Assembly: GCF_047511655.1 (NCBI RefSeq)
Contig: NC_133398.1
Span: 107,524,332-107,588,331 of the forward strand
Source of the DNA: Castor canadensis
Lineage: Eukaryota > Chordata > Mammalia > Rodentia > Castoridae
Direction of reading: 5' to 3'
DNA: 64,000 bases
The translations under genes were made by a program, and so were the position numbers. Shown here in pieces: positions 1 through 10,896 of the stretch; the stretch's first letter is position 1, and each line of letters opens with the position of its first letter. Below the pieces are notes generated by a model. It did not search any database. It was given only the letters and a program-made list of their open reading frames with translations, and had not been told where the DNA came from.

Positions 1-27
1 TAATCCTGTTTGTTCTTTCTTCTGTAG

Positions 28-180
28 AGTGTTTAATGGGAACAGTGGGCACCCTCCTACTTGAAAACCCACTAGGGCAGAATGGACTCACCCACCAACA
101 ACTTCTGTATGAAGCAGCCAAGGTGTTTGGCCTTCGGAGCAGGAAGCTGAAGCTCTTTCTGAATGAGACTCAAACACATG
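28..180 (+). CDS. IARS1: IARS1 penultimate coding exon (partial gene)
   Basis: This internal exon encodes part of the C-terminal appended region of cytosolic isoleucyl-tRNA synthetase, which ligates Ile to tRNA-Ile inside the multi-synthetase complex. A pyrimidine-rich tract ending in tag precedes base 28 and a gtgagg donor follows base 180. The open frame carries 50 codons, including CLMGTVGTLLLENP and LLYEAAKVFGLRSRKLKLFL, which I recognise from the vertebrate-specific C-terminal (UNE-I) part of IARS1. The ATG at 36 is an internal methionine. The exon ends after the first base of a codon, and the exon at 2048 supplies the other two bases. The catalytic domain lies off the left edge. Identification is from memory of the family; a retrocopy is excluded because the intron is present. 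Confidence 0.9.
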
Positions 181-335
181 GTGAGGGTTGTGGGCCATAT
201 GGGGTTTTACTTCGTCACAGTAGAGTTTGATGCCATTAACCATTTGAGGACTATGTATGCAAAAGACAGTACCTTTTTTCTACTTCCCCAGGAATTAGTC
301 ATAATATAACTTGAAAGAAAAAAAACTCTTTAAGG

Positions 336-420
336 GTGGAGCATGGCTCAGTGGTAGAGCACTTGCCTACCATGTGCAAGGCCCTGGGTTGAATCCTCAG
401 TGCTGTAAAAAAAAAAAAAA
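336..420 (+). repeat. ID-like SINE
   Basis: The copy shows a tRNA-like A box (tggctcagtggtaga), an anticodon-arm-like middle and a degenerate B box (gggttgaatcctc), followed by an A tail. It lies in the last IARS1 intron. Confidence 0.85.
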
Positions 421-654
421 GAAGAGTAATTTAAAAGATGATTGCTTTTTGCTTTGGAAATACATACTTCTAGGTAAACAATATTTGCTGACCCTAAAAA
501 TTATTCTCAAGAATTGATTCCCAAGAATCAAAATTATCACAGTGTTGCACAGTAAGCCTAAAGGAAACTTCCAACTGACAGTATAGTCAATTGTAATCAG
601 TTACCTCCTTTTTCAATGTGTAAAGCATGCTCACGTGTGTTTTTTTGTTTTTGT

Positions 655-727
655 TTTTTTATGTGGACTCGAAACCAGGGCCTCATTGCTTACTAAGTCA
701 ACGCTTAACCACAGGTCCATCCCCAGT
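655..727 (-). repeat. ID-like SINE, antisense, degenerate
   Basis: A T run precedes the reverse complement of the B-box/A-box arrangement (cgaaaccagggcctc, then accacaggtccatcccc). It is a diverged copy. Confidence 0.6.
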
Positions 728-1440
728 CCTTCACATGCAGTTTCTTATTGGGCCCCATACTAACATGAATTGCTAGATCAGCAGTGGTCGTATCTCACAT
801 CCAGCAATCAAATTTTGACTTGCACAGACCACAGTCTGGCAACAGCGTGTCTTCTTCTCTCACTCTCACCTCACACAACACACTTCTGTGACTTAGCTTC
901 TCTGGCTATTCTGTCAGCTTCTCCACTGGCATCCCAGTCCTGCCCTGAGTGCTCTGCTGTGTTACCCATAGATTCATTCATCTGCATGCTCACTTTGCTT
1001 TTGCTGCCATGGACCCTTTTCCCCAAATGGCTTTCCTTTGTGGAAAGCCATTTAGATGTTTAGAAGCATCTTTTGCAACATCCCAACTCAAAAACCTTTT
1101 ACCATTCCATCATTTATTTATAAAGCACTACAAGATGGGATTTATGGTATTTCTGAATTAGAATTTATGTCCTTCAGCACATGTGTAAAATTGCCAGTAC
1201 TATCTTTTCCAAAGTTGCCTGTTACTCATTCGTTCTAGAACTTTCATTAGGCATTAGATATGCCTTATTCTATCCACCTCTCTTATCCTGTTCATAATTC
1301 TCCCTCTCTGTCCAGTATGCTACATTGTGGATCATTCTGGCTGATTTGTTTTTTCCTTGTTCCTCTACAGATAAGGTATTTTTTCCTCTGACTTTTTTCA
1401 AGATTTTCTGCAACTGACTATGATATACCCAAGTTATAGA

Positions 1441-1515
1441 TTTTTTTCTTCTTCTTCTTCTTTGTCACTACTAGGGTTTGAACTCAGGGCTTTCTACCAC
1501 TTGAGCCATACCCCC
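1441..1515 (-). repeat. ID-like SINE, antisense
   Basis: A T-rich (ttctt)n tail is followed by gggtttgaactcagggc and accacttgagccat, the reverse complement of the local SINE family. The middle is shortened. Confidence 0.75.
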
Positions 1516-2047
1516 ATCACTAGGTATATAGATTTTTTTTAAGTCATCCTTTGTTTCTGTTACAGTGTTTTGGTTTCTGTTCTTTCCTCGTGGAGTCATG
1601 GTCAGTGTTACCGCTTCCCAGCCCCAATAATGTGAGAGCCATGGAGGGTTACCAGCTGGGGAAGCTCACTAGAGTCTCGGTGTTCAAAGTTTTTATTGAG
1701 GTTTCATTATGCAGGCATGGATTAACTGCACACATGGCTGTTCTCTGTCTCAGCTGGTACTGTGTGACCCAAAGTCCCCAAAGTGAATGATACAGTTTAG
1801 TCTTTCTGGTGTGGCTGAGACTAGTCTGAGTCATCTCATTAACGTAAGCTGTCATGTGTGGTCAAAGTGACCATCAGAAGTAACAAAAGAAATTCCAAGG
1901 ATTTAGAATCCCCTCAGGGCTGGGACAAAGGTCAAACCTGACTTACCAAATTCCTATCACATAGGCAGCTAACTTTTTTTTTTTAAATATTCACCCACAA
2001 CAGATAGAATATTGTTTTAAAACAACAAGTTTTTCTTTCTTTTCTAG

Positions 2048-2130
2048 AAATTACAGAAGATATCCCCATGAAGACTTTGAATATGAAGACTGTGTATGTT
2101 TCTGTACTGCCAACAACTACAGACAGCTAA
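2048..2130 (+). CDS. IARS1: IARS1 terminal coding exon
   Basis: The exon follows a strong acceptor (tttcttttctag). With the G left over from base 180 it reads EITEDIPMKTLNMKTVYV and ends SVLPTTTDS before a TAA at 2128-2130. This is the C-terminus of cytosolic isoleucyl-tRNA synthetase, 26 codons plus the stop after the split Glu. The last residues differ slightly from the human ending as I remember it (LPTTADF), which is ordinary divergence. The matched phase with the exon at 28-180 shows a true spliced gene running off the left edge. Confidence 0.9.
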
Positions 2131-2167
2131 TACTCAGTTATCAATGTGATTCAGTCAACCTTCCCTT

Positions 2168-2250
2168 GACTGGCAGAATGGCTCAAATGGTGAAGCACCT
2201 GCCTAGCAAGTGTGAGGCCCTGAGTTCAAACCCTAGTACCTCCAAAAACA
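2168..2250 (+). repeat. ID-like SINE in the IARS1 3'UTR region
   Basis: A box (ggctcaaatggtgaagc) and B box (gagttcaaaccctag) are visible, then an A-rich tail that supplies AATAAA motifs. It begins about 38 bp after the IARS1 stop codon. Confidence 0.8.
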
Positions 2251-2268
2251 AATAAATATTAAAATAAA
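2251..2268 (+). promoter_or_regulatory. Candidate polyadenylation signals for IARS1
   Basis: Two AATAAA hexamers (2251-2256 and 2263-2268) lie about 125 bp past the stop, inside the A-rich tail of a SINE. If used, the IARS1 message end in this species would be SINE-provided. There is no transcript evidence. Confidence 0.35.
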
Positions 2269-2704
2269 AATATCAGTCTTCCCCTGACTTACACCCATCC
2301 CTTATATATACTCATACATGAGCTCTTTCCTTGGGATGAAAGTCTATGAAGCTGCTTTTGGCCTAAAGTTGAAGGGGGATTGATCAATTAAGTAACTTGA
2401 AACGTCATGCAATGTTCACACTAAACCTTAAACACCTATGCAGTCATGTTGGGGGAAAGTTACAATGTTACCTCAGTACCACAAAGTTTATTTCTGTACT
2501 TAAATTCTCAAATACAGAAAGTAGAAGTGATTTAAATGGCATAGTTTATGTGTGTATATCATTTTATAGCCTTTTAAAACGAATTTGAGTCCTCTTAAAG
2601 AATTGGACATGTTGTATATTTCTGCCCACCTGGATTTTCCTGGGCAATTTGATGGAATATTTTAAGGTTTAGTAAATCAAACAATAAATAAACTCTCCTC
2701 TCTG

Positions 2705-2709
2705 GGTGT

Positions 2710-2752
<43 letters not shown>
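2705..2752. repeat. (GT)n microsatellite
   Basis: About 22 GT units, nearly perfect, between SINE-poor intergenic sequence. Confidence 0.95.
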
Positions 2753-2754
<2 letters not shown>

Positions 2755-2879
2755 GGAAGGAATTCATTCTCCCATAGTTTAATGAAACTTGAAATTTGTA
2801 ATCTTTGAGAAACATAAAAACTTAGTGTCATCTACATTAAGACAGTGGATTAAATATTTAATATTTCCCCTTTCCAAAA

Positions 2880-3480
2880 TCCTGGATGATAATTTGGGTC
2901 CTCAGAGAAACAGATGCTAAGATAAAATTGTTGCAAAGATTTATTATGGAAACATAATTGAAGGATAAATAGGTGAGGGAGCAGCCACAGGCAGAGAAAA
3001 ACTTCAGACAACAATGTGGTTCTGACACCTGAGAAGAGAAAGGAAGATGGATTAGAAGAATCGTAGACCAAAGTGTAACTCTGAGCCAAAGTCATGGTCA
3101 GTCAGGCCAATGAGAGTCCCCAGGTAAGGATTCCTTTATTAAGGTTCAGAGTTTAGCAGAAATGATCCAGCTTTGTGCCTCTGCCTTGATTAGTCACTGC
3201 CAAGAGCAGCCCAGGGTTGTGGCCTCTTCCTCAATGGATCTGAGTGCTGTGGCTCTGTGGCTGCTACAACACATATGCTAAAACATAAACCCACAAAGTT
3301 GGAGAAAAAGGAAATAGAGCCAGAATTTGGGGAACTGGGAAACACATAGGTGGGCGTTAACAAATGTGGTAGACCCAGGCAAGGCCAATTCTAAACAAGC
3401 AGTTGAGGAACTAAGAAATTTCTCTCAGCTCAGAATCCTCAGCACCAGTTCCTTCTGGGACTAACCCTAAAGGTAAGGTA
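2880..3480. other. Unclassified intergenic sequence, possibly an old LTR
   Basis: This stretch has no credible open frame. A tttattatgg motif near 2940 followed by GA-rich sequence is reminiscent of the antisense end of an old LTR, but I cannot identify a family. Confidence 0.25.
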
Positions 3481-3689
3481 TGAAAGTAGGGAGGCTGGCT
3501 TCTCCCTGATTCTACACTGCTAGGCAACTCTACCACCACATTGGGCATATGGAGGTTTATCCTCCGAGAGAGAAAACAGTGACCTTAGATAGTGGGATCC
3601 AGAGTAAATTAAACACAACGGTATTTGAGATTAGATGATTTGTTGGGACACACACACACCACTGAAAGCTCTTGTATTAATGGTGTGAT

Positions 3690-4070
3690 GCTTGATTTCT
3701 GATTGTCAACTTGATTGGGTTGAGAAGTGCCCAAGAGATTGGTAAAGTGCACCTCTGGGTGTTCCTCTGAGGCATTTCCAGAGATGCATCCTTCAATTGG
3801 GATCCCACTGTCCCCTTCAAGGGCACACCCTTAGTGACCACAAGACCTCACTAGGCACACTTTTTTGGGTTTTTTGGCAGTACTGGGGGTTGAACTCAGG
3901 GCCTTGTGCTTGCTAGGCAGATGTTGTACCACTTGAACCACTCCACCAGCAGTAGGCTTCCCCTTCTTAAAAGTTTCTACCACCTCTCAAATAGCACCAA
4001 GTGTAGACTAAGCTTTTAGTCTTACACAGGCCTTTAGGGGACATTTCAGATTCAGACTGTAGTAGTGCCT
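3690..4070. repeat. Ancient interspersed repeat with nested SINE
   Basis: The sequence around 3690-3790 (gattgtcaacttgattggg and what follows) is recognisable as an old mammalian transposon-type repeat, but I cannot name its family. A SINE in antisense at about 3862-3952 (ggttgaactcagggcc, then ccacttgaaccactccacc) interrupts it. The flanks continue each other, so the SINE is younger. Confidence 0.45.
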
Positions 4071-4143
4071 AGCTTATGTTCATCTGAGGTCTAGGGAAAT
4101 CTTCTAACACAGAAGAAAGAACACAAACCAAAAAGAAAAACAG

Positions 4144-4365
4144 TTTATAAAGAAAATCAAGCCAGTGGCTCACGCCTGTAATCCTAACTCAGGAGGCACA
4201 GATCAGGAAGATCACAGTTCAAAGCCAGTCCAGGCAAATAGTTCATCAGACCCTGTGTTGAAGAAACAAAAAAAAAAACGGGCTGGAGGAGTGGCTCAAG
4301 CAGTAAGAGCGCCTGCCTAGTAAGTGTGAGGCCCTGAGATCAAACTCCAATGCCACCAAAAGGGA
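4144..4365 (+). repeat. Composite SINE (B1-like head + ID-like tail)
   Basis: The head reads ggctcacgcctgtaatcc through aggaagatcacagttcaaagcc. An A-rich linker and an ID-like half with A box (tggctcaagcagtaaga) and B-box-like sequence follow. This is the full composite arrangement. Confidence 0.85.
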
Positions 4366-4369
4366 AAAA

Positions 4370-5655
4370 TAAAGAAAATCAAATAGGGCAATGAGAAGAA
4401 TACTCTCTGCCAAGCCCTGTATTAATATCTTTAGATGTGAAAGGTAAGCTACCTATGAAAGACAGTGAAAATGTTCCTGTTAATTTAAAACATAACATGA
4501 AAAAACTCAACGGAATCATTGGAAAATGGTGTTAAGGAACTTTTCCAAATGCTAGAACAATTAAAGGTGTAATGCATAAATTATTAAGTCCAGGGAGTCT
4601 AATATCCAAATTGCAAGAATTCCATAAACAAAGAAAAGTAAAAATCAGGAAATCATAAATAACAAGTAAATTTCACTGGAATCAAAAGTAACAAGTTCAG
4701 AAGGTATTCAGGTGGTTAGCACGATGCATGAAAATATATTCTCCAAGGTTGATATCTAATTATTTCAGAACATAGACAGATTTCTACAAAGAAAAGAAAA
4801 CAGGATGCATACATGCAAAGGATAGTAAGGATCTGATTTCCCAACAGCAACATAGACAAGAATCTTCCCAATTTTTTTTTTTTTTTTTTTTTTTGGTGTG
4901 TGGTGGGGGAAGAAGGGAGTACTGGAGGTGTAAGCATGAAACTCAAGAGTTCAAATCCCAGTTCCACCAGAAAAAACTGGAGTGCATTATAGTGCCCAGT
5001 GTAAGAAGTCCCTAAGGCAAGCTAAGAGGCTGCAGCACCCCCAGGTGAGTACAAACCCAAGAGCTGACTTGAAATCAGGGAAAATATCCATTGTGTTCCT
5101 CTGATACAGCTCCTCCAAGTATCAAGTACACTGCAGCAGAATCTTGGCAAAACTTCCCAACTTGCAGCTTCCCTTCCAAGAGAAAGAGTAGGGTGAAGGG
5201 TGGGTCTGATTCTCTGGTTTTAGTAGGGCTGTCCAGGGGACTGCTTTCTGTTTGTTCAACTAAGAGCACTGATAGGATCAGTATCATGCTTTACTTCCTT
5301 GGGGGATGCTGAGGAATAGGAGAGTTGCTACTTTGATACAGCACTGAAGACTGGATGTAGTATACAGACAGACAACAGGGGGAGCAAAAAAAAAAAAAAA
5401 TGAGTTCCTTAACAAAATACCATGGGCAAACCTCTTTATGTGGAAATGACACACAAGTCCACAGATGTGTCTCTAGAAAAGGCTGTATTTTTCAAATGCC
5501 CAGATCACAATAAAAGATCACAGGCATAACAATTTAATATAAAGGTAAGAACCAATCATTGAAAATGTGGAAGTTTCTAGAAACCAACCCTAAAGAAATG
5601 AAGATCTGTGAATTACCCGACAAGAGATTCAAAATAACCATCTTGAAGATGTTTA
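4370..5655. other. Intergenic, no gene seen
   Basis: Contains a 22-base T run at 4871-4892, half of an ID-like SINE at about 4921-4971 (gagttcaaatcccagttcc), an A run at 5387-5400 and otherwise low-information sequence. The short open frames on both strands around 5075-5312 mirror one another and show no domain. Confidence 0.6.
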
Positions 5656-5659
5656 GTGA

Positions 5660-5880
5660 GCCAAGTGCCGGTGACTCACCTGTAATCCTAGCTACTCAGA
5701 AGGCAGAGATTAGGAGGATCGTGGTTCAAAGCCAGCCACAGGCAAATAGTTCTTGAAACGATAGCTTGAAAAACCCATAACAAAACAAGGCTGGTGGAGT
5801 GGCTCAAGTGATAGAACACCTCCCTGGGAAGCATGAGTCCCTAAGTTCAAACCCTAGTACTACCAAAAAAAAAAAAAAAA
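5660..5880 (+). repeat. Composite SINE
   Basis: B1-like head (gactcacctgtaatcctag), linker, then ID-like tail with tggctcaagtgatagaac and a 17-base A tail. Confidence 0.85.
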
Positions 5881-5976
5881 AATTCAGTGAGCTACAATAT
5901 ACAGTAGGTAAATGAAACTTGAAAATACTGCATACGTGAACAAAATTAATATAGCAGCAAAGACAAACTATCACAT

Positions 5977-6094
5977 CTCTTCAACAAAATTGGAGAAAAG
6001 GGCAGAACAGGTTCTGCCTGGAAACGAGGGGGATGGGGGGAGAAATGACCCAAACAATGTATGCACATATGAATAAAGAAAAAAAGATAAACGG
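5977..6094 (+). repeat. Short L1 3' end
   Basis: The segment from caacaaaattggag to tatgcacatatgaataaag matches the terminal 3'UTR seen again at 30.0, 52.9, 60.1 and 62.8 kb. It includes a G-rich stretch just upstream. It is a severely 5'-truncated insertion. Confidence 0.75.
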
Positions 6095-6436
6095 ATAAGC
6101 ATTTTTAAAATTTTTTAAAGAAGATAAACTATCAAAAAACCATTCTAGAGATGAAGAATAACTGAATTGAAAAAAATTACAGGAATTTAACAACAGATTT
6201 ACTCAAGAAAAATCAGTTAACATGAAAATGTGACATTTGAAATCATTGAGGTGAGGGACAAAGTAAAAAAGAAAGGAGAACATTGTTTAAAGGACTTCAC
6301 CCTGATCCCAAAGACACTCTGACAGTTTAGAAAATGAAAACTATAGACCAATGTACAAAAATATTATCCAAAATCCTAAGGAAACCAAATTAAGCAGCAC
6401 ATTAAAAGGATGATACACCATTACTAAGTGGGATTT

Positions 6437-6645
6437 ACTTTTTTTATTTTCTGACAGTGCTGGGGTTTGAACTCAGGGCCTCCTACTTGCTAGGCAGGCT
6501 CTCTACCACTTGAGCCACTCTGCCAGCCCATTTTTGTAATCGGTCTTTTTGGGATAGGGTCTTGCAGTTTATTGGGCTGGCTTTGATCTCTGCCTCATGA
6601 GTAGCTAGGATTACAGGTATGAGCCACTGGCTCCCAGCTAGTGGG
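6437..6645 (-). repeat. Composite SINE, antisense
   Basis: Reverse complement of the composite family: gtttgaactcagggcctcc, ccacttgagccactctgcc, then catgagtagctaggattacag. It is inserted in the L1 ORF2 relic. Confidence 0.9.
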
Positions 6646-6984
6646 ACTTCTGAAAGGTGAAGATGCCCCAGCATATAAAAATCAGTCATGCCATCTACTA
6701 CATTAACAGAATTAAATGAGGAAAAACAAGCATCCCAATAGCTCAGAAAATCACTTCCAAAATTCAATGACTTTTCTTAACACAAACAAATGAGAAATTC
6801 AAGGAAACTACCTCAACAGAGCAAAGGCCATGTATGAAAAGCCCAACACTCACAATGCTTAACAAGGAAAGACTGAATGAAGCCTTTTCCTCTGGGGTAA
6901 AAACAAGGAAGCCCACTTTCACCACTTCTATTCAATATTGCTCTTGAAGTTCCAGCCAGAGCAATTAAGCAGAAAAGAAAAAAA

Positions 6985-7080
6985 ATAGGGCAAGGGTGTA
7001 GCTCCATGGTAAAAGCTCTTGCCTAGCATGTGCAAGGCCGTGGGTTCAATCCCCACACTACAAAAAGGAAAAAAAAAAGG
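6985..7080 (+). repeat. ID-like SINE
   Basis: gtagctccatggtaaaagc and gtgggttcaatccccac mark the internal promoter boxes. An A-rich tail follows. Confidence 0.85.
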
Positions 7081-7159
7081 CATTCAAATCAGAAAGGAAG
7101 AAATAAAGTTACCTCTTTGCATATAGCGCTTTTTTTTGCATATAACATAATCTGATTTG

Positions 7160-7795
7160 TGGAAAATAAGGTGTAGTGGCACATAGCTGTAATCCCAGCT
7201 GCTTAGAAGGTGGAGATCAGGAAGATCATGGTCTGATGCTGGCCCAGGCAAAAAAAAAAAAATGACACCTATCTTATCTGAAAAAATGACTAAAGAAAAA
7301 GAGCTGGAGGTGTGCCTTAAGTTGTAGAGTGTGTAGCAAGCACGAGGTCCTGAATTCAAAACAGTACCATTTGTAAAAAATGTGTCTGGGCACTGGTTGC
7401 TCATGCCTGTAATCCTAGCTACTCAGGAGTCAGAGATCAGGAGGAGCGTGGTTCAAAGCCAGCCGTGACAATAGTTCACAAGACCCTATCTTGAAAAACC
7501 CTTCACAGAAAAGGGCTGATGGAGTGCCTCAAAGTGAAGGCCCTAAGTTCAAGCCCCAGTACCACAAAAAAAAAAAAAAAAAATGTTGCTGGTGCCTCAC
7601 ACGTGTAATCCTATCTACTTGGGAGGCAGGGATCAGGAGGGTTACAGATCAAGGCACATTCTGGCAAATAGTTTGCTAGATTTCATCATCAAAATAACCA
7701 GACCAAAATGGACTGGAGGTGTGGCTGAAGTAGTAGAGCACCTGTTTTGCAAGTGTGAAGCCCTGAGTTCAAACTCCAGTCTCACAAAAAAAGGA
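7160..7795 (+). repeat. Three composite SINEs in tandem
   Basis: Three head-plus-tail copies follow one another in the same direction at about 7160-7380, 7382-7582 and 7586-7795, each ending in an A run. The second and third start almost directly on the A tail of the previous copy, the usual preference for A-rich targets. Confidence 0.85.
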
Positions 7796-7954
7796 TTTTA
7801 TGACTAATAAGTTCAGCAAAATTGAAAATGTAAGTTCAAAATCTTTTTTTTACCCTCAAAAATCAACATACAACAATAAATTGTGTTTCTACACAATGAA
7901 AAATCAAAAAAATTGAAAACAATTCATTATAATAGCATAAAATAAATAGAATGC

Positions 7955-8030
7955 AAGGCTTGATGTGACTCAGGAGCAGCACTTTTGCCTACCATGTGCA
8001 AAGCCCTGGGTCTGATCTCCAGCATGAGGG
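7955..8030 (+). repeat. ID-like SINE, degenerate
   Basis: Shows ctaccatgtgcaaagccctggg and a changed B box (ggtctgatctccagc) in a diverged ID-like unit. Confidence 0.6.
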
Positions 8031-8621
8031 AAGGGGGAGGGTAAAATACTAAGAATAAACTTAACCAAGGAGGCAAAAGAACTGCTACACTAAAAACTGC
8101 TACATTGTAATACTGCTGTTGAAAGTTAGCAAGTAAGAAGTAAATGGAAAGATAGCCTAAATCTGTGGAGAGCATGACTTCACATTGTCAAAATATCCAT
8201 AACTACCCAAAGTGATGTATAGATTGCATTACTAAGCACAAAATCCCAATTGCACTTTTTGCAGAAATAGGAAATTCTACAATTCTTTAAATCTCAGTGA
8301 ACCCCAAATAGCCACAACAGTCTTGACAAAGAATCACAAAGCCAGAGGACTCGCACACACACGGTACAAAGCTGTGGTGATCAGTGTCCTGGCATAAAGA
8401 CAAATAAATATACCAATGGAACAGAATAGACACCCCAGAAAAAAACCATCATAAACATCAAATAACCTTTGATAAGGGTACCAAGATCACATAATGCAAA
8501 AAGAACAGTCTTTCCTACAAACTGTGTTCAGAAAACTGGATATCCACATGAAAAAGAGTAATTTTGACCTTACACCATATATAAAAATTAACTCAAGCAT
8601 TGCCACAGCAGCAGTAAGAGG

Positions 8622-9502
8622 ATGAACAAGTTCTTCACCTTGAAAGATGATGACAGTGGGGACCATTATCAGAATGAAGAAAACAGCACACAAAAAGATG
8701 GTCAGAGGGAAAAAATGGAACAAGACAAGAGTCACAGCAGCACCCAGAGTATGGCTGATGCCCCTGGACTGAAAGAGAAATCTCCTATAGTATGACCACA
8801 CTTTCTCTACTCCAAGAGGACCCGGGGCTGTCTCACCATCGCTCAGAGCTATGAACAGAATATCAAGCAGAGTGGCACTTTTGCTTCTGTGGAGCAGTTC
8901 TGGAGGTTTTATAGCCACATGGTACATCCTGGGGACCTGACAGGCCACAGTGACTTCCCTGTCTTCAGAGAAAGAATTAAACCTATGTGGAAGAATAATG
9001 CAAATAAAAAGAGTGGCTTTTTCGACTGCTGAAGGGTTTGGCCTCCCTTTGTTGGGAAAATCTCCTTCTGGCCATGCTGGGTCACGGCCTGTGGTTGGGG
9101 AGGAGAGCTGTGGAGCTGTGGTCTCTGTCCACTTTCAGGAGGACATTTTTTCCATAAGGAATAAGACTGCCATAAGCCACACAACCATAGCCTGAATCTG
9201 GGATACGCTCTGGCACGTGCTTAACCTACCTCCCAACACCATTATGGAGTACAAAACTCACCTCAACAGCATCAAAAGGCCAGGCAGGCTGGGCCCACAA
9301 AGGCTGCTTTTTCAAAACATCTGGGACACAATGGTTGAATCTGCCATGACTGCTCACTCTCTGCATGGTACCACCGTTGAAGCTTGTGTCATCAGAGCCT
9401 CTTGTTCTGTTGGTATGCCACGTAGAAGACCCTTCAGTCCTGGACAAGAGGAAATGAAGAGTAGCTGGGATCACAAGTAAATAGTGCTAACCTAAAAAAA
9501 AA
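8622..9502 (+). pseudogene. EIF4E2: Processed pseudogene of EIF4E2 (4EHP)
   Basis: From ATG at 8622 the frame reads like eIF4E homologous protein, the cap-binding translational repressor: LKDDDSGDH, QNEENSTQKDG, SYEQNIKQSGTFASVEQFW and FYSHMVHPGDLTGHSDF. It is intronless. Damage includes an in-frame stop at 8793-8795, another at 9030-9032 after a short deletion that shifts frame, a second shift near 9080 and a stop at 9193-9195. The 3' part resumes as NLPPNTIMEYKTH and LGPQRLLFQN. After that the ending departs from the LWKPRLNVP terminus I recall and stays open to 9480. An A run (9494-9502) closes it. It interrupts L1 ORF2 sequence. Product: none expected. Confidence 0.9.
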
Positions 9503-9726
9503 TTCAAACTGTATTAAAGACCTCAATGTAAGATCTAAAGCTGTAAAAGTAAAAAAAAAGGAGTGGAGAGGAGCTTCATGATATTGTATTCAGTAATGAT
9601 TTCTTGGATATGACACCAAAAGCACAGACAACAAAAGCAAAAGTAGACAAATGAGAGGGGGAAAATATTTACAATTATGTACCTGATAACGTATTCAGTA
9701 TTCAGAATATAAATAAAGAACAATAT

Positions 9727-9930
9727 AACTGGGCACCGGTGGCTCATGCCTGTAATCCTAGCTACTCAGGAGGCAGAGATCAAGAGGATCACAGTTGGAA
9801 GCCAGCCCTGGCAAATAGTTCATGAGACCCTATCTCAAAAAAACTTATCAGAAAAAAATAGGGCTGGTGGAGTGGCTCAAGGTTAAAGCCCTGAGTTCAA
9901 GCCCCAGTACTGCAAAATAAATAAATAACA
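9727..9930 (+). repeat. Composite SINE
   Basis: Full head (ggctcatgcctgtaatcctag) and tail (ggctggtggagtggctcaag, gttcaagccccagtac), the young form with a shortened middle of the ID half. Confidence 0.9.
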
Positions 9931-10029
9931 ATATAAACAAATAAAGCAACAAGAAAACAATTCAATTTAAAAATTGGCAAAGAACTTGAACAGTCATTTC
10001 TCCAAAGAAATATTCAAATTTCCAGTTTT

Positions 10030-10255
10030 TGTTTTTGGTTATTTTTATGCCCAGGCCGGCCTGGACCTCAATCCACCTATTTAAGCTTCCTGCCTAGCTG
10101 GGAAGACAGACATGTACCACTGCACCCAGCTTTTATAAGTTGAGATGGGGTCTTGCAAGCTTTTTGTCCAAGGTGGCTTCAAACTGTGATCCTCCTGATT
10201 TCTGCTTCCTAAATAACTAGGTTTACAGGCTTGAGCTACCACACTGGGCTTCACG
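10030..10255 (-). repeat. B1/composite-type SINE, antisense
   Basis: Two antisense B1-like head segments in series (acatgtaccactgcaccc; caaactgtgatcctcctg). The ID part is not evident. Confidence 0.65.
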
Positions 10256-10259
10256 ACGC

Positions 10260-10745
10260 TTCTTAAAGAATGAGAAGGCACATTTTATTCAGAGAAACTA
10301 CTGAAATAGATACAGGGACTATATTGAAGTAGGGGAGAGAGATTAGGCTTACCTCTAAATGTAAGGAAAAGCAGAGATTTGCTAGCCACAAAGCAGAATG
10401 GAGGGTAGAAAATGACTAAGAGGAAATACCATGGGTAAGGGGGTCTGGCTAAATGGGCTTCACAGGAAGTCATGCCAGGACAATAGCTGGCAATGGTGGA
10501 AGATGAGAAACCCAATCAGATATTGATGGTGATGTGGCATCAAGAAGGACAATTCTAGCTAAACTGACTGAGCAGGGGTCCTGTTACAATTGGACAATAC
10601 ATAAACAAACACAGGAGCTCAAAAGTCAAGGTCTAGTTGAGAAAGGCCAGGAAAGAGAATGTTGTCAGTTAGCTGAGAGAATGAGTGGTAAAAGCAGACA
10701 TAAATTCCTTGTTTCCAAACTTGGGAAATTTCTGTCTCATCATTT
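10260..10745. other. Unclassified intergenic sequence
   Basis: No gene is seen. An attttattc motif near 10283 followed by GA-rich sequence could be an antisense LTR end, but there is no defined boundary. Confidence 0.3.
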
Positions 10746-10896
10746 AGTTTTATGTTTGCTATAAGTTTCTCTTAATTTATCAAATTAGGAAGTTCACCTT
10801 TTCCCTAATTCCTGATAGATTTTTAAAATCAAAAATGAATATGGAATTTTGCCAAATAGTTTTTCTGAATGAATTTATATGGTTATGCAATATGTT

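Larger units (their letters stand above)
181..2047 (+). other. Last intron of IARS1
   Basis: The intron starts with gtgagg and ends with a T-rich tract and cttttctag. It contains SINE copies at 336-420, 655-727 and 1441-1515. The open frames between 770 and 1855 are not conserved-looking and have no recognisable domain. Confidence 0.8.
6290..10020 (+). repeat. L1 ORF2 relic, plus strand, interrupted
   Basis: Segments at 6290-6436, 6646-6984, 7800-7950, 8200-8610 and 9503-9725 read in order as decayed L1 ORF2 (reverse transcriptase region to C-terminal part; for example attaaaaggatgatacacc and ggatatgacaccaaaagc). The gaps between them are younger SINEs and a processed pseudogene. No long open frame remains. 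Confidence 0.8.

Noticed and set aside
36-230. ATG at 36 as the start of a 64-residue protein
   Set aside because: It is an internal Met of an IARS1 exon; the frame crosses the splice donor at 181.
5984-6090. Independent GC-rich regulatory element
   Set aside because: Matches the L1 3'UTR terminus seen four more times in the window.
7160-7795. CRISPR-like or satellite array (three repeats in a row)
   Set aside because: The units are independent composite SINEs with separate A tails; eukaryotic context.
8487-9184. Minus-strand frames of 153 and 91 codons as a membrane-protein gene
   Set aside because: They are the reverse complement of the EIF4E2 processed pseudogene; the hydrophobicity is an antisense artefact.
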